Source of the DNA: an uncultured Lachnospiraceae bacterium | Lineage (GTDB): Bacteria > Bacillota > Clostridia > Lachnospirales > Lachnospiraceae | Direction: 5' to 3' | Assembly: GCA_910584965.1 (NCBI GenBank) | Contig: CAJUDZ010000011.1 | Span: 41,386-105,385, forward strand | DNA length: 64,000 bases | Part shown: positions 45,012 through 54,240 of the stretch, piece by piece | Layout of the letters: the number at the start of each line of letters is the position of its first letter | How positions within the stretch are numbered: position 1 is the first letter of the stretch | Notes under the pieces: model-generated | What the model was told of the DNA's origin: nothing | The model's database searches: none | Seen by the model: the letters and a program-made list of their open reading frames with translations, nothing else | Position numbers and translations under genes: made by a program

Positions 45012-45524
45012 TTACTCACGGCCCGGAACGGAACGTTCGTCTTCCTTATACCATTCCAGCTCCCTCGCCGGAATGGTCTGGAAATTGTCTTCCCCTTCTC
45101 CTACCCGAAGAATGACATTCCGGATGCCCGCCTGAATAATCATCCGGGCGCATAAAGGGCACGGTTTTGCCTTATGCACCGAACAATCCTCCGGATTTAT
45201 GCCCGTCAGATACAGATCGGCGCCAAGCGTCTGCTCCCTGGAACAGTTCAACAGCGCATTGGCCTCCGCATGAATGGCACGGCAGATCTCATATCCTTCT
45301 CCCTGGTGCATATTCCGGGGAATCCTCGGACAGATGCCGGTGTCACAGCAATTCTCAAATCCCCGCGGAGAACCGTTATATCCTGTGGAAATAACCGCAT
45401 CGTCTTTTACGATAACCGCTCCGTACTTTCGTTTAATGCAGGTACTGCGGTAGGCAAAAGCCTCTGCGCAGTTCAGATACGTATCTATCTTGGAAATTCT
45501 TTTATTCGCCTGTGGTATTACCAT
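45012..45524 (-). CDS. Deoxycytidylate deaminase (ComEB type)
   Basis: 170 aa. Zinc-dependent deaminase making dUMP from dCMP: HAEANAL with catalytic Glu and PCPLCARMI carry the zinc ligands, plus the GYNGSPRGFENC block. The ATG at 45524 follows GGGGGA; the longer frame to 45626 lacks a site. dUMP feeds thymidylate synthase, and a thyX gene lies 1.4 kb away. The end converges on the EAL gene with 4 bp between. Confidence 0.93.
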   Translation of the reverse strand: MVIPQANKRISKIDTYLNCAEAFAYRSTCIKRKYGAVIVKDDAVISTGYNGSPRGFENCCDTGICPRIPRNMHQGEGYEICRAIHAEANALLNCSREQTLGADLYLTGINPEDCSVHKAKPCPLCARMIIQAGIRNVILRVGEGEDNFQTIPARELEWYKEDERSVPGRE

Positions 45525-45666
45525 ATAAATCCCCCTGTTCTCATTCCGTATGCGCCGTTTCACCCGACGCGGCTTTCCGAAACCGGCCTTCGCCAAAAAA
45601 ACCGGCGAACAAGAACACAATAGCAAACACCGGACGGCTTGTCAATGCGGATATGCCAAAAAACGA

Positions 45667-45695
45667 TGGACAGGCATTCCCACAGCTTTTATAAT
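45667..45695 (+). promoter_or_regulatory. Predicted promoter of the YeiH gene
   Basis: TGGACA (45667-45672), 17-bp spacer, TATAAT (45690-45695), 30 bp before the ATG. Confidence 0.75.
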
Positions 45696-45725
45696 ATGAA
45701 AGGAATACAAAAGGAGGACTTGTCA

Positions 45726-46763
45726 ATGAAATTTTTAGAAAAAAACCGGAAAGGGTTCCTGCTCTGTCTGGCGATCGCCGTGCCTTCATGGTTTCTCGGA
45801 AAACAGTTTCCCATTATCGGCGGCGCAGTTATCGCCATCATCGCCGGCATGATCATTACCCTTTTTATCAAAAACAAAACGCCCTTTGAATCAGGCGTAA
45901 AATTTACTTCCAAAAAAATACTGCAATGGGCCGTAATTCTGCTGGGCTTCGGTATGAATCTGACCGTTATTTTACAGACCGGAAAACAGTCCCTTCCGAT
46001 TATCGTCAGCACCATTGCCACTTCCCTTGTAATCGCCTTTCTTTTGCACAAGGCCATGCACATTCCCGGAAAAATATCCACATTGGTCGGCGTCGGCTCC
46101 TCCATCTGCGGAGGTTCCGCCATAGCGGCGACGGCTCCGGTAATCGATGCAGACGACGAAGAAGTGGCGCAGGCCATATCCGTTATCTTCTTCTTTAACG
46201 TGCTGGCCGCTTTGATTTTCCCGACTTTTGGAAAAATCATCGGTTTCGCGGTCGATACCGGAGAAGCTTTCGGCATTTTTGCCGGAACAGCCGTAAACGA
46301 TACTTCCTCCGTCACGGCGGCCGCTTCCACCTGGGACAGCATGTGGGGACTCGGTTCCGCAACATTGGACACCGCGGTCACCGTCAAGCTTACCCGTACC
46401 CTTGCCATCATACCGATCACGCTTGTGCTGGCCATGCTCCGTACAAGAAACGAAAAACGAAACGGCGATTCCGGCAAAAAAGTAAGCATGAAACAGATAT
46501 TTCCTTTTTTTATCCTCTACTTTATCGCCGCTTCCGTTATTACCACCATCGCAGTTTCCGCAGGCGTTGATGCAGGCGTATTTACACCCGTCAAAGAACT
46601 GAGCAAGTTCTTTATCGTTCTCGCCATGAGCGCCATCGGCTTAAACACCGATATTATAAAACTGATCAAAACAGGCGGCAAGCCCATCGTCATGGGATTT
46701 TGCTGCTGGATCGGCATCACCGGTGTCAGCCTGCTGATGCAGCATTGGATGGGGATTTGGTAA
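45726..46763 (+). CDS. YeiH-family membrane transporter (UPF0324)
   Basis: 345 aa with about nine to ten helices. The family signature GVGSSICGGSAIAATAPV and FAGTAVNDTSSVTAAAS are intact. The family is annotated as putative sulfate/sulfonate exporters; substrates are unproven in most. The ATG at 45726 follows AAAGGAGG; a longer frame is not supported. Its last codons (GGATTTGGTAA) are also the first bases of the tandem hairpin repeat downstream. Confidence 0.88.
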   Translation: MKFLEKNRKGFLLCLAIAVPSWFLGKQFPIIGGAVIAIIAGMIITLFIKNKTPFESGVKFTSKKILQWAVILLGFGMNLTVILQTGKQSLPIIVSTIATSLVIAFLLHKAMHIPGKISTLVGVGSSICGGSAIAATAPVIDADDEEVAQAISVIFFFNVLAALIFPTFGKIIGFAVDTGEAFGIFAGTAVNDTSSVTAAASTWDSMWGLGSATLDTAVTVKLTRTLAIIPITLVLAMLRTRNEKRNGDSGKKVSMKQIFPFFILYFIAASVITTIAVSAGVDAGVFTPVKELSKFFIVLAMSAIGLNTDIIKLIKTGGKPIVMGFCCWIGITGVSLLMQHWMGIW

Positions 46764-46964
46764 AATCGCCGCCCGGCGGCGGCGATTACGAGAATGCTGC
46801 GCATTCTCCCTCGGAATGGTTTTGACGACTGCATTTTCATGCCGATTTGGTAAAATCGCCGCCCGGCGGCGGCGATTACGAGAATGCTGCGCATTCTCCC
46901 TCGGAATGGTTTTGACTATGGCATTTTCCATGCCGATTTTACGAGAATGGTTTTGACTATAATT
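46753..46964 (+). repeat. 90-bp tandem repeat with double hairpins
   Basis: Two full copies (46753-46842, 46843-46933) and a third partial copy (46934-46964) lacking the hairpin segment. Each full copy has hairpin 1, AATCGCCGCC/GGCGGCGATT (first at 46763-46786), and hairpin 2, GAGAATGC/GCATTCTC (first at 46789-46807). It lies between the convergent YeiH and ThyX genes and may end both transcripts. Minus-strand frames read through it are artefacts. Confidence 0.9.
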
Positions 46965-46965
46965 T

Positions 46966-47640
46966 TTACTCCCGCCGTCCTTTCCGGCCGCAGGAATTTG
47001 CTTCCGTACAGTAGCCGTACTCTTCACACTTTGGAACAAAATAGCGCTCCGTCAGGTAATGCCATTCCTCGGAGTAGGCGCCAAGCGCCGCCGCCATATC
47101 GTTCATCAGTTTCCGGTACTCCCAATATGCTCTCGTGCAAAGACGCTGATGCGCCATATCGATCAGATTTCTGAGATTTGTCCGGAATACCACCTTGCTT
47201 TCCATGCCAAGCGGAAGCAGCATTGCAATATCCTCTCCCGGCATTCCCAATTCTTCCAGTTTCTGCATCGCTTTTAAAACTTCCGACACCGCTCCGTCAT
47301 AAACCGCCTTCGCCTCAGCGTCTCCCTCGATCTGCGGCGGCGTAACATAAGGAAATCCTTTTCTGTAATCGATATATCTTGTAGATGCCTGAAGCCTTGT
47401 CGGCCCGCCGCCGATATGCGTATACAGTTCTCTGATGACCCTCGCCGAATAGCCGTCCAGTATCATATATACCTGCGGATATTCCCATGTTCTTCCATGA
47501 CCTGATGACAGACAGTGAATCCCTCTTTTATAGTTTTTAACCGCATCGGTAATATCCGCCCCCCAGCAGACGCCGGCTTCCCTCCCGATCAGACTGACCG
47601 GATCAGTGGTCGTTTCCTTTTGTATGATAATTTTACTCAT
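46966..47640 (-). CDS. thyX: ThyX-like flavin-dependent thymidylate synthase
   Basis: 224 aa. The overall ThyX pattern is visible: SSGHGRTWEYPQVYMILDGYSARVIRELYTHIGGG, the substrate-binding PTRLQASTRYIDY, and the C-terminal NLRNLIDMAHQRLCTRAYWEYRKLM block. The hallmark RHR triplet is replaced by THI, so cofactor binding may differ from classical ThyX. It ends with two Cys-containing segments (CEEYGYC, NSCGRKG). dTMP synthesis from dUMP fits the nearby dCMP deaminase. Confidence 0.82.
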   Translation of the reverse strand: MSKIIIQKETTTDPVSLIGREAGVCWGADITDAVKNYKRGIHCLSSGHGRTWEYPQVYMILDGYSARVIRELYTHIGGGPTRLQASTRYIDYRKGFPYVTPPQIEGDAEAKAVYDGAVSEVLKAMQKLEELGMPGEDIAMLLPLGMESKVVFRTNLRNLIDMAHQRLCTRAYWEYRKLMNDMAAALGAYSEEWHYLTERYFVPKCEEYGYCTEANSCGRKGRRE

Positions 47641-47714
47641 CGTCCGTTTCTTCCTTTCTGTTTTCTAAACCGATTCTATTTTCCCATTGCATTTTCCGCG
47701 GCTTTCCTTTCAAT

Positions 47715-47798
47715 TCAATGGTCGTACAATCCGGGATAATCCGTTAAAGCAAGAGATTTTACTTTTCCCTCTTTTGATTTATATATGCCCATAATCAT
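47715..47798 (-). pseudogene. 27-codon ORF, possible gene remnant
   Basis: MIMGIYKSKEGKVKSLALTD... then a stop 28 codons after the ATG. GAGGAAGAA sits just before the ATG. The start resembles N-termini I recall from clostridial alpha/beta hydrolases, so a decayed hydrolase is possible. The rest of 47641-48074 shows no gene. Confidence 0.25.
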
Positions 47799-48074
47799 TT
47801 CTTCCTCAGTTCACAGCTTTGTATGATTTTCATTTATTGTAACGTATTTGTCGTCACTTATCAAGTCACACTGACAGCCATGACTTTCAGTTTGCGGACT
47901 TTGAAGATAAGACGCTATCAGCGTCAGCACAAAGCCGCGATTGAAAAATCAGTGCATCGGCACGCGCGGGCCTGCAGATTTAGAGAAACTTTAAAGACAA
48001 CCCTGTTATACTGATAAAAGTTTCGGAGGCAAAACACTGTTTCCGTTACAAAAAAAGCAAAGCGAGGACAAAAG

Positions 48075-48680
48075 ATGATCAGAAAATGTACGGCAATAGC
48101 AAGTATCATGCTTCTTATACTTGCGTCTGCAACCGGATGCGCCGGTGGAAAAGGCGCAGAGGCGCAAACTTCCATGCCTCCCCTGGAAGATGCGTCGATC
48201 GAAGACAACGCTGAAGACCGGCAGAATCAGAGCGCCGGACCGGAGCAAAACACACCGGAAACCTCCGGGACAGACCAGTCCGCGGAAGCGGCCGAGAACG
48301 GAAGCAGCTCTCCGGATACGGAGAATCCTGCTGAAAACGGCGAGAGCGCTCTTCCGGATATCATTATTATCGGCGGAAAAGTGCGAAGCGTCTCGCAGGA
48401 CAGTTTTGTCATCAGCCGCGTGCTGACAGACGATACTGACGGTCCCGGCAGTATTGTGATTATTCCGGAAAAAGGCAGCCCTGATGAAGAACTTGTCACC
48501 ATCCGCTGCACGGATTCCACCGCTTTTGAACGCTGGGTCATATCGGGCGGCGGCGCAGGCATCGAGAAGACGGAAGCCGCTTTTTCCGATATTCAGGAAG
48601 ACGGCGGTCTTGAGGCCGAAGGATATTTTGAAGGAGAAGAATTTATGGCGGAAAAAGTGATTATCGAAATCTATGAATAG
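48075..48680 (+). CDS. Putative lipoprotein, unknown function
   Basis: 201 aa. Lys-containing signal, hydrophobic stretch and lipobox SATGC (Cys22) indicate lipoprotein export. Residues about 25-95 are a low-complexity Ser/Glu/Asn/Pro stalk; the C-terminal 105 residues are a compact domain (IIIGGKVRSVSQDSFVISRVL...EGEEFMAEKVIIEIYE) with no family I know. GAGGA precedes the ATG. It converges on the GH110 gene across a perfect terminator. Confidence 0.75.
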   Translation: MIRKCTAIASIMLLILASATGCAGGKGAEAQTSMPPLEDASIEDNAEDRQNQSAGPEQNTPETSGTDQSAEAAENGSSSPDTENPAENGESALPDIIIIGGKVRSVSQDSFVISRVLTDDTDGPGSIVIIPEKGSPDEELVTIRCTDSTAFERWVISGGGAGIEKTEAAFSDIQEDGGLEAEGYFEGEEFMAEKVIIEIYE

Positions 48681-48713
48681 GCAAAGAGAATCTTTATAAT
48701 GGTCTGACAACAA

Positions 48714-48751
48714 ATTCACCCCGGCCGCATATTACAAAGGCCGGGGTGAAT
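48714..48751. terminator. Bidirectional terminator between lipoprotein and GH110 genes
   Basis: ATTCACCCCGGCC (48714-48726) pairs perfectly with GGCCGGGGTGAAT (48739-48751) around a 12-base loop; it lies between convergent genes. Confidence 0.85.
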
Positions 48752-48774
48752 GCCGTTCTTTTATCAGTCCGTCT

Positions 48775-50454
48775 CTACAAATGGTACTGTTCGGAAAAGC
48801 ATCCGTAATTTGCAATATCAAACCGCTTCCCCTCCCGCTTCGGATACGCTGCGGTATCATAATACAGATTATCCACAAGCAAAATATCTCCGATATGCCT
48901 CGCATACAATACCCTTTCATCAAAACAGTAAAATTCATTCTGCAGCAGTTCCAGGCGTCCATGATAGTACCATTCGTCGCTGCTTTCCACTTTGGGCCAT
49001 ACCGTAACGGGCGCTTCTCCCCACGCGGGAATATAGGCACAGTTCAAAAAACGGTTCGCTTTCAGGACAACGGAGCCAGCTGCCCCGGATTCATACCAGG
49101 AGCAGGCTTCTCCTTCCAGATAAACAGCCGCACCCGCCGTTTCGAACACACAGTCTTCTACCAGCGCCTTTTTGCAGGTAAGCAGGATTCCTCTTGCACG
49201 GTTTTTCCGAAACTCGCATTTTCTGATTATAACATCGGGCGAAAGCGTCAGATTTTCCACCACCGGATTTTGCGGCATACATTGCGGCAATTCTCTGTCG
49301 AATACTGCCAGCACAGCGTTATCCCGGACGGAAATACTTTCAAAATGTCCTTTCCATACAGGCTTCAGATACCGCGCATCCAGAATGGCCGCCTCATCGC
49401 CCGGCCGCGCCATTTTTACGCCGTTCTGCTCCGGATGTCCCCATCCCAGAAGCAGTTTATTGTTATCTATCTGCGTTTTGACCGGAGAATAAAAACCATG
49501 CACGTTCACGCCGTCATCCATCTGTTTTTCAAACCGGCACCTTTCCAGCTTTATTTCTCCCGCACAGCTCACAAAATGCGCGGCATCGGCCGAGGCGGTA
49601 TAGCAGCGCGGGTTCTTTTCATCGGGAAACACATGGAAGTCATACAGACCGATATTCGTACAGCGTTCCGCCAAAATTCCCATGCCCTCCGCATGATGAA
49701 CCGTTATCCTTTCGATTGTAAATTCAGAAGAATCCGACACGTAAAAGGCCGGATTGCTCCGTGGATGATGCCGCATCACAAGCCGGTTCCCCGCGCGGCT
49801 TCCTGCAAAAAAGCGCTCTTCTCCCTTTAATGTAAAACTTACTCGGCCGGGGCCCGCTTTCTCAATGACCGGGTGCAGTCCCACTTTCTGTTGTGCCGTG
49901 CAGAAATAGAGATCATCCGTTCCGTAAGCAGGCCCGCCGGTCACACCGTCCATTTCAAGACACAGATGCAGCGGAAAGCAATTATTTTCACCGGTAAAAT
50001 ACAGACAGTTATCCGCAATATGCCATTGATATTTCCCGGCATCTATCTCCACCACCATTTTCCCGGAATCGACGCTGATGATTGTTCCTTCCGAATAAGC
50101 GGGAACGGCATAATCAACGGAAAAATTTTTCAAACCGACATGCCGGCTTTCCCGTATATAGAAAGGAAGGATATCCGTATGAAATATAAATCTGCTTCCC
50201 GCACCGTCTATTTCAAAGCGTTCGAAATGTTCCAGCCGGAAGGCTGCCGTTCTTTCCCCGCATTTATGGTGATTTGAAATGCAGAAACTTTCCTTTACGC
50301 CATATTGCGGATAAAAATGATAGGTTCCCGGCTCCAGCGCAAGCGACACATTTTTCATATCCCGCAGTCTGCAAAGCGCATCGGCCAGGGTCTTTATCAG
50401 GAACGGATCGTTTCCCGGCACAATTCCAAACTCTGTTCCATAAATCGTTCTCAT
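48775..50454 (-). CDS. GH110-like alpha-1,3-galactosidase (parallel beta-helix)
   Basis: 559 aa without signal peptide. The sequence folds as a right-handed beta helix; the block CRFEKQMDDGVNVHGFYSP (around residue 313) matches the MDD-NVHG core of GH110 enzymes, and GGPAYGTDDLYFC is also GH110-like. GH110 removes terminal alpha-1,3-galactose from blood-group B and linear Gal-alpha-1,3-Gal chains. It is last gene of the permease-permease-SBP-GH110 transcript, behind an intergenic terminator. A generic beta-helix hydrolase is the alternative. Confidence 0.75.
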   Translation of the reverse strand: MRTIYGTEFGIVPGNDPFLIKTLADALCRLRDMKNVSLALEPGTYHFYPQYGVKESFCISNHHKCGERTAAFRLEHFERFEIDGAGSRFIFHTDILPFYIRESRHVGLKNFSVDYAVPAYSEGTIISVDSGKMVVEIDAGKYQWHIADNCLYFTGENNCFPLHLCLEMDGVTGGPAYGTDDLYFCTAQQKVGLHPVIEKAGPGRVSFTLKGEERFFAGSRAGNRLVMRHHPRSNPAFYVSDSSEFTIERITVHHAEGMGILAERCTNIGLYDFHVFPDEKNPRCYTASADAAHFVSCAGEIKLERCRFEKQMDDGVNVHGFYSPVKTQIDNNKLLLGWGHPEQNGVKMARPGDEAAILDARYLKPVWKGHFESISVRDNAVLAVFDRELPQCMPQNPVVENLTLSPDVIIRKCEFRKNRARGILLTCKKALVEDCVFETAGAAVYLEGEACSWYESGAAGSVVLKANRFLNCAYIPAWGEAPVTVWPKVESSDEWYYHGRLELLQNEFYCFDERVLYARHIGDILLVDNLYYDTAAYPKREGKRFDIANYGCFSEQYHL

Positions 50455-50470
50455 CTTCCTATCCTTCCCG

Positions 50471-50500
50471 AAAAAAAGGATGGGTAATCACCCACCCTTT
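50471..50500 (-). terminator. Terminator/attenuator between SBP and GH110 genes
   Basis: AAAGGATGGGT (50475-50485) pairs with ACCCACCCTTT (50490-50500) with one mismatch; T7 follows on the minus strand. It lies between the SBP stop and the GH110 start, so GH110 would be made by read-through and less than the SBP. Confidence 0.8.
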
Positions 50501-50517
50501 CCTATCTGTTGTTCCGG

Positions 50518-52164
50518 TTAGTTTGCTTCCAGATATGCAATCGCCTGCTGCTGAATTTCATCATATACTTTCTGTGCGCCTGCGGCTTCCATCTTCTCGC
50601 GCAGCTTTTCCGTATCAGCCTGCGGATCATCCGTAAAACCAAGTCCCAAAAGTTTATAATCCGTATTGAAAATTTCACCTATTGCGGCAATTTCATTTTT
50701 AACCGACTCATCATTGAACACAAAGGTCTGGAAACGCTCACTTTCCGCCGTCTCCTGCCATACCGCATTCAACTCTGTCAAATTCGGAATGCCTCCTTCA
50801 ATCATACGCCAGTATGCGTCATTTCTGACACCCCAGTTACAGTTGCTGTCATAAGCATAATTCGTGCTGTCCGGAAGGGATACTAACAGGCCGTCACCTG
50901 CGTCTTCCCAATGCTTTCCTTCGATGCCGTAGCAGAATAAGCTGTTGATCTCTTCATCGTTGCGCAGATAATCAAGCGCCATCAATGCGCGTTCAGGATT
51001 CTTTGATTTGGAAAAGATGCTCATACCGTTTGCCAGATAAGAATTCAGTACCGGCGGCACGCCATCCTGCGCGTCAAATACTCTGATATCCCATTCGGGA
51101 TGCTCTGCGCTGACAGAAGCATAAACGCTCTTTGCCGTGTTGCCGTTCATCATCGCCAACGCCGATTTTCCTGCCTGGAAACTCTCCGTATTGTTCTGTG
51201 TATTAACAACCGCATTCTTGCTCCAGAATCCACGGTCTCTCCAATCCTTTAAGCGTGTAATAACTTCAAGAAATGTTTCCTGGTCAAAATCACCCTTAAC
51301 GGTAATATTTCCATCCGCCTCGCTTGCGCTTGCCATAACCTGCCACGGGCCGATTTCCGAAATGATTTCGTTGTTTTTCGAATTGTTTTCCCAGTTCGCC
51401 TTTTTCCACATACGATCATACAGGAACAGCTTATCATAATCCGAACCTACATCGATTGGGATCAGGGAAGGTTCGTTTTGTACGATGGCATCCATGTAAG
51501 CTTCCGCCTCATCCAGTGAAGCAACCGATGTAATACCGTATTTATCCATCAAATCGCCTCTTGCCATGTAAACATAAGCGGTAATTTCCTTATAATTCAT
51601 CGGCAGCATATATACCTTGCCGTCCACTTTTGCCTGTTCCCATGCTTCTTCGTACATCGTTTCCGCAGTCATCGGCGCATATGTTTCCAGCGCTTCCTGC
51701 GTAATTTCATAAAATCCCTGCTTGGTAGCCTGTGCATTGTAGAAACACCAGTCAGCGGTATAAATAATATCCCAGTCTTCTCCGGATGCAAAAATCAGCG
51801 GGTATTTCTGTTCATATTCGCTCCAGCTCATGAATTTTACTTCGATTGTCGCATTGATCTCCGCTTTTAACCGCTCGTTGATCTTGGCGAATACTTCGTC
51901 ATTATCCACCGGACGGTCACCGATCAGGTACATAACCAATGTAACTTCTTCCGAAATATCCGGTCCGGCCGGCGCCGCTTCCGTATCCTGTGCCGTTTCC
52001 TGTGTTTCGTCCTGTGCCGCTTCCGGCTGTTTTGCCGTCTGCGTATCCGCAGCAGCCGGACTGCTCTGGCCGCCGGACTCCTGAGCGCCGCAGGCACATA
52101 ACGTCACAAGCAGCATCGCAAACACCAGCAGCAATGAAACAACTCTTTTCTTTTTACCAATCAT
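50518..52164 (-). CDS. Sugar ABC transporter solute-binding lipoprotein
   Basis: 548 aa. Signal peptide with lipobox LCAC (Cys25), then an Ala/Gln/Thr-rich stalk to about 60, then a large extracellular solute-binding fold (VTLVMYLIGDRPVDNDEVFAKINERL). Size and the C-terminal LPDSTNYAYDSNCNWGVRND region match the Lpl/YtcQ group with a DUF3502-type end, which carry oligosaccharides. Highly expressed component; the two permeases are encoded just before it. Confidence 0.92.
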   Translation of the reverse strand: MIGKKKRVVSLLLVFAMLLVTLCACGAQESGGQSSPAAADTQTAKQPEAAQDETQETAQDTEAAPAGPDISEEVTLVMYLIGDRPVDNDEVFAKINERLKAEINATIEVKFMSWSEYEQKYPLIFASGEDWDIIYTADWCFYNAQATKQGFYEITQEALETYAPMTAETMYEEAWEQAKVDGKVYMLPMNYKEITAYVYMARGDLMDKYGITSVASLDEAEAYMDAIVQNEPSLIPIDVGSDYDKLFLYDRMWKKANWENNSKNNEIISEIGPWQVMASASEADGNITVKGDFDQETFLEVITRLKDWRDRGFWSKNAVVNTQNNTESFQAGKSALAMMNGNTAKSVYASVSAEHPEWDIRVFDAQDGVPPVLNSYLANGMSIFSKSKNPERALMALDYLRNDEEINSLFCYGIEGKHWEDAGDGLLVSLPDSTNYAYDSNCNWGVRNDAYWRMIEGGIPNLTELNAVWQETAESERFQTFVFNDESVKNEIAAIGEIFNTDYKLLGLGFTDDPQADTEKLREKMEAAGAQKVYDEIQQQAIAYLEAN

Positions 52165-52201
52165 ACTTTTTTCCTCCTTTTTTATAAAACAATTACTATG
52201 A

Positions 52202-53116
52202 TTATCCTTTTACTGCCCCGATGGTAACCCCCTTTACAAAATATTTTTGCAGGAACGGATATAATAAAACGATAGGACCCGTTGCGATGACCGTCATCGC
52301 CAGCTTCATCGGCTCACTCGGTACATCGCTTGCCGCAATGCCGCTTCTTGCAGCCGCGGCATTGATTGCCTGCGCTTTCGTCAGTATATTGTTTAAATAA
52401 TACTGTAACGGATAAAGCTCCCTGCGTCCCTCATCCAGAAACAGCATCGCGTTATACCAGTCATTCCAGTAATTGAGTGCGATAAACAGGCCTACCGTAG
52501 CCAGCCCGGCTTTGCTGAGCGGAAGTGCAATTTTAAAGTATACCACCAGATCTCCCGCGCCATCCAGATAGGCGGATTCATATAACGACTCCGGTATGCT
52601 CATCATATAGCTTTTTAAAATCAGCAGATACGTCACGTTGACAAGAATCGGAAGAATCAACGCTATGATATTGTTATGAAAACGCAGGTACTTCGTATTG
52701 AATATGTACCAGGGAACCAGCCCGCCTCCAAAAATGGAGGTGAAATAGAAGAAAAAGGAAACCTGATACCGATACCTGAAATTTTTATTCGCCAGAACAT
52801 AAGATGCCATGCTCGTCACCAGTAACCCCAGCCCGGTTCCTACTACCGTTACCAGTATCGTCACACCGTATGCGCTGATCAGCTCTTCCGGAATCCGGAA
52901 CAGCATCTGATACGCATCCAGAGAAAACTGTTTCGGAATCAACTGATAGCCGTTCAGCAAAATGGACTGCTGATCCGAAAACGAACCGCTGATTACCAGC
53001 CAAAAAGGAAGCAGACAGGCCGCGGACAGCACGATCAGCGCCAGATGCGACACAAGACTGAATATCAGCCTGTCATAATCTTTGTGTTTTTTTCTTCTAT
53101 AATTTATTGCTGCCAT
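52202..53116 (-). CDS. Sugar ABC transporter permease (YtcP/LplC type)
   Basis: 304 aa with six membrane helices and the EAA loop around ESAYLDGAGDLVVYFKIALPLSKAGLATV. MalG-like permease of the carbohydrate CUT1 class. The ATG at 53116 follows GAGGAGGA; the longer frame is not supported. It works with the next permease and the SBP. No ATPase is encoded here; a shared MsmK-type ATPase is the usual solution. Confidence 0.93.
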   Translation of the reverse strand: MAAINYRRKKHKDYDRLIFSLVSHLALIVLSAACLLPFWLVISGSFSDQQSILLNGYQLIPKQFSLDAYQMLFRIPEELISAYGVTILVTVVGTGLGLLVTSMASYVLANKNFRYRYQVSFFFYFTSIFGGGLVPWYIFNTKYLRFHNNIIALILPILVNVTYLLILKSYMMSIPESLYESAYLDGAGDLVVYFKIALPLSKAGLATVGLFIALNYWNDWYNAMLFLDEGRRELYPLQYYLNNILTKAQAINAAAARSGIAASDVPSEPMKLAMTVIATGPIVLLYPFLQKYFVKGVTIGAVKG

Positions 53117-53181
53117 GCAAAAATCCTCCTCGTCTTTTCGTCCGATTCCCATGTCTCCTCCTCAACATGCGGACTCTATGG

Positions 53182-54108
53182 TTAAAACAGCGCATAATCC
53201 GGTTCTGCCTTCTTCACGATATAATTCGCAATCAGTACCAGTACGAAAGAAACTCCCGACTGATAAAGCCCCGCTGCGCTTGTCATTCCAAATTCCTGCA
53301 AGGTAAGCATGGAGCGCGTCACATAAGTATCGATGACATCCGTAACTTCCAACACCATCGGGTTGTTGCCCGTCACCTGCCAGAACATCTGAAAATCGCC
53401 TTTCATAATCGTTCCGATGGCGAGCAGGAACAGAATAACCACCGTAGGCCTGATACACGGCAGCGTGATATAACGTATCTTCTGCCACATCGTCGCGCCG
53501 TCCAGTTCCGCGGCTTCGAACATTTCCCCGTCAATGCTGACAATGCTTGCCAGATACATGACCGTGCCGTAGCCCACGTTTTTAAAGGCGCTGACGATAA
53601 TCAGGATGACCGGCCACGCGTTCTTATTGGAATATACATCTATCGGCTCCGCTCCGATTCCCTTTAAAAAGGCGTTTACCGCACCAAATTCGTAATTAAA
53701 CATGTTATAGATAAAAGCGCCGACCACAACCCAGGAAATAAAATAGGGAAGGAACATAACGGACTGGGTAATTCTTTTGAATGCCTTTCCCGCAAGTTCA
53801 CTCAGCATGATCGCACAGGTAATCTGCAGGAATGTATTTACGCACAGGAACGCAATGTTATAAAGAATCGTATTCCTTGTGGTAAGCCAGGCCTTTCCGG
53901 ATTTAAAAAAATACTGGAAATTATCGAAGCCGACCCACGGACTTCCGAAAATCCCGTCGTGATAGTTAAACTCCTTAAAGGCCAGAACAACACCGGCCAT
54001 CGGAATATAACACATCAAAATCACCACTACTGCCGCCGGAAGCAGCATCAGCCACTTGGTCCGGTTTTTGCGCAGATCCTGTAAAAACGGATGCTTTCTG
54101 CTATTCAT
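53182..54108 (-). CDS. Sugar ABC transporter permease (YteP/LplB type)
   Basis: 308 aa, six helices, MalF-like EAA loop (FEAAELDGATMWQKIRYITLPCIRPTVVI). It ends with ALF, typical of LplB. First gene of the minus-strand glycan transcript. AGGAGGGG precedes the ATG. Divergent from the YesN gene. Confidence 0.93.
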   Translation of the reverse strand: MNSRKHPFLQDLRKNRTKWLMLLPAAVVVILMCYIPMAGVVLAFKEFNYHDGIFGSPWVGFDNFQYFFKSGKAWLTTRNTILYNIAFLCVNTFLQITCAIMLSELAGKAFKRITQSVMFLPYFISWVVVGAFIYNMFNYEFGAVNAFLKGIGAEPIDVYSNKNAWPVILIIVSAFKNVGYGTVMYLASIVSIDGEMFEAAELDGATMWQKIRYITLPCIRPTVVILFLLAIGTIMKGDFQMFWQVTGNNPMVLEVTDVIDTYVTRSMLTLQEFGMTSAAGLYQSGVSFVLVLIANYIVKKAEPDYALF

Positions 54109-54144
54109 GATAAAATTCCCCTCCTTTTTCTTCCTGTGAATATA

Positions 54145-54163
54145 CTGTCATGTATCCTGACAG
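54145..54163. promoter_or_regulatory. 19-bp dyad upstream of the ABC operon
   Basis: CTGTCA (54145-54150), 7-bp spacer, TGACAG (54158-54163), 37 bp from the permease ATG. Plausible operator or promoter-proximal site; protein unknown. Confidence 0.5.
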
Positions 54164-54240
54164 ACTTATCTTAACAAACTTACACGGGCAGTTACAACGG
54201 AACTAAATTACGAAAGGGAGACAGGATTTTGTTATTTGTC

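Noticed and set aside
46753..46964. Possible CRISPR array
   Set aside because: Only two full direct repeats of 90 bp with no short repeat/spacer alternation and no cas gene anywhere in the window.
46517..47039. Minus-strand frames of 125 and 132 codons with repeated peptide segments
   Set aside because: They run through the 90-bp hairpin repeat and the antisense of YeiH/ThyX; the peptide repeats simply mirror the DNA repeat.
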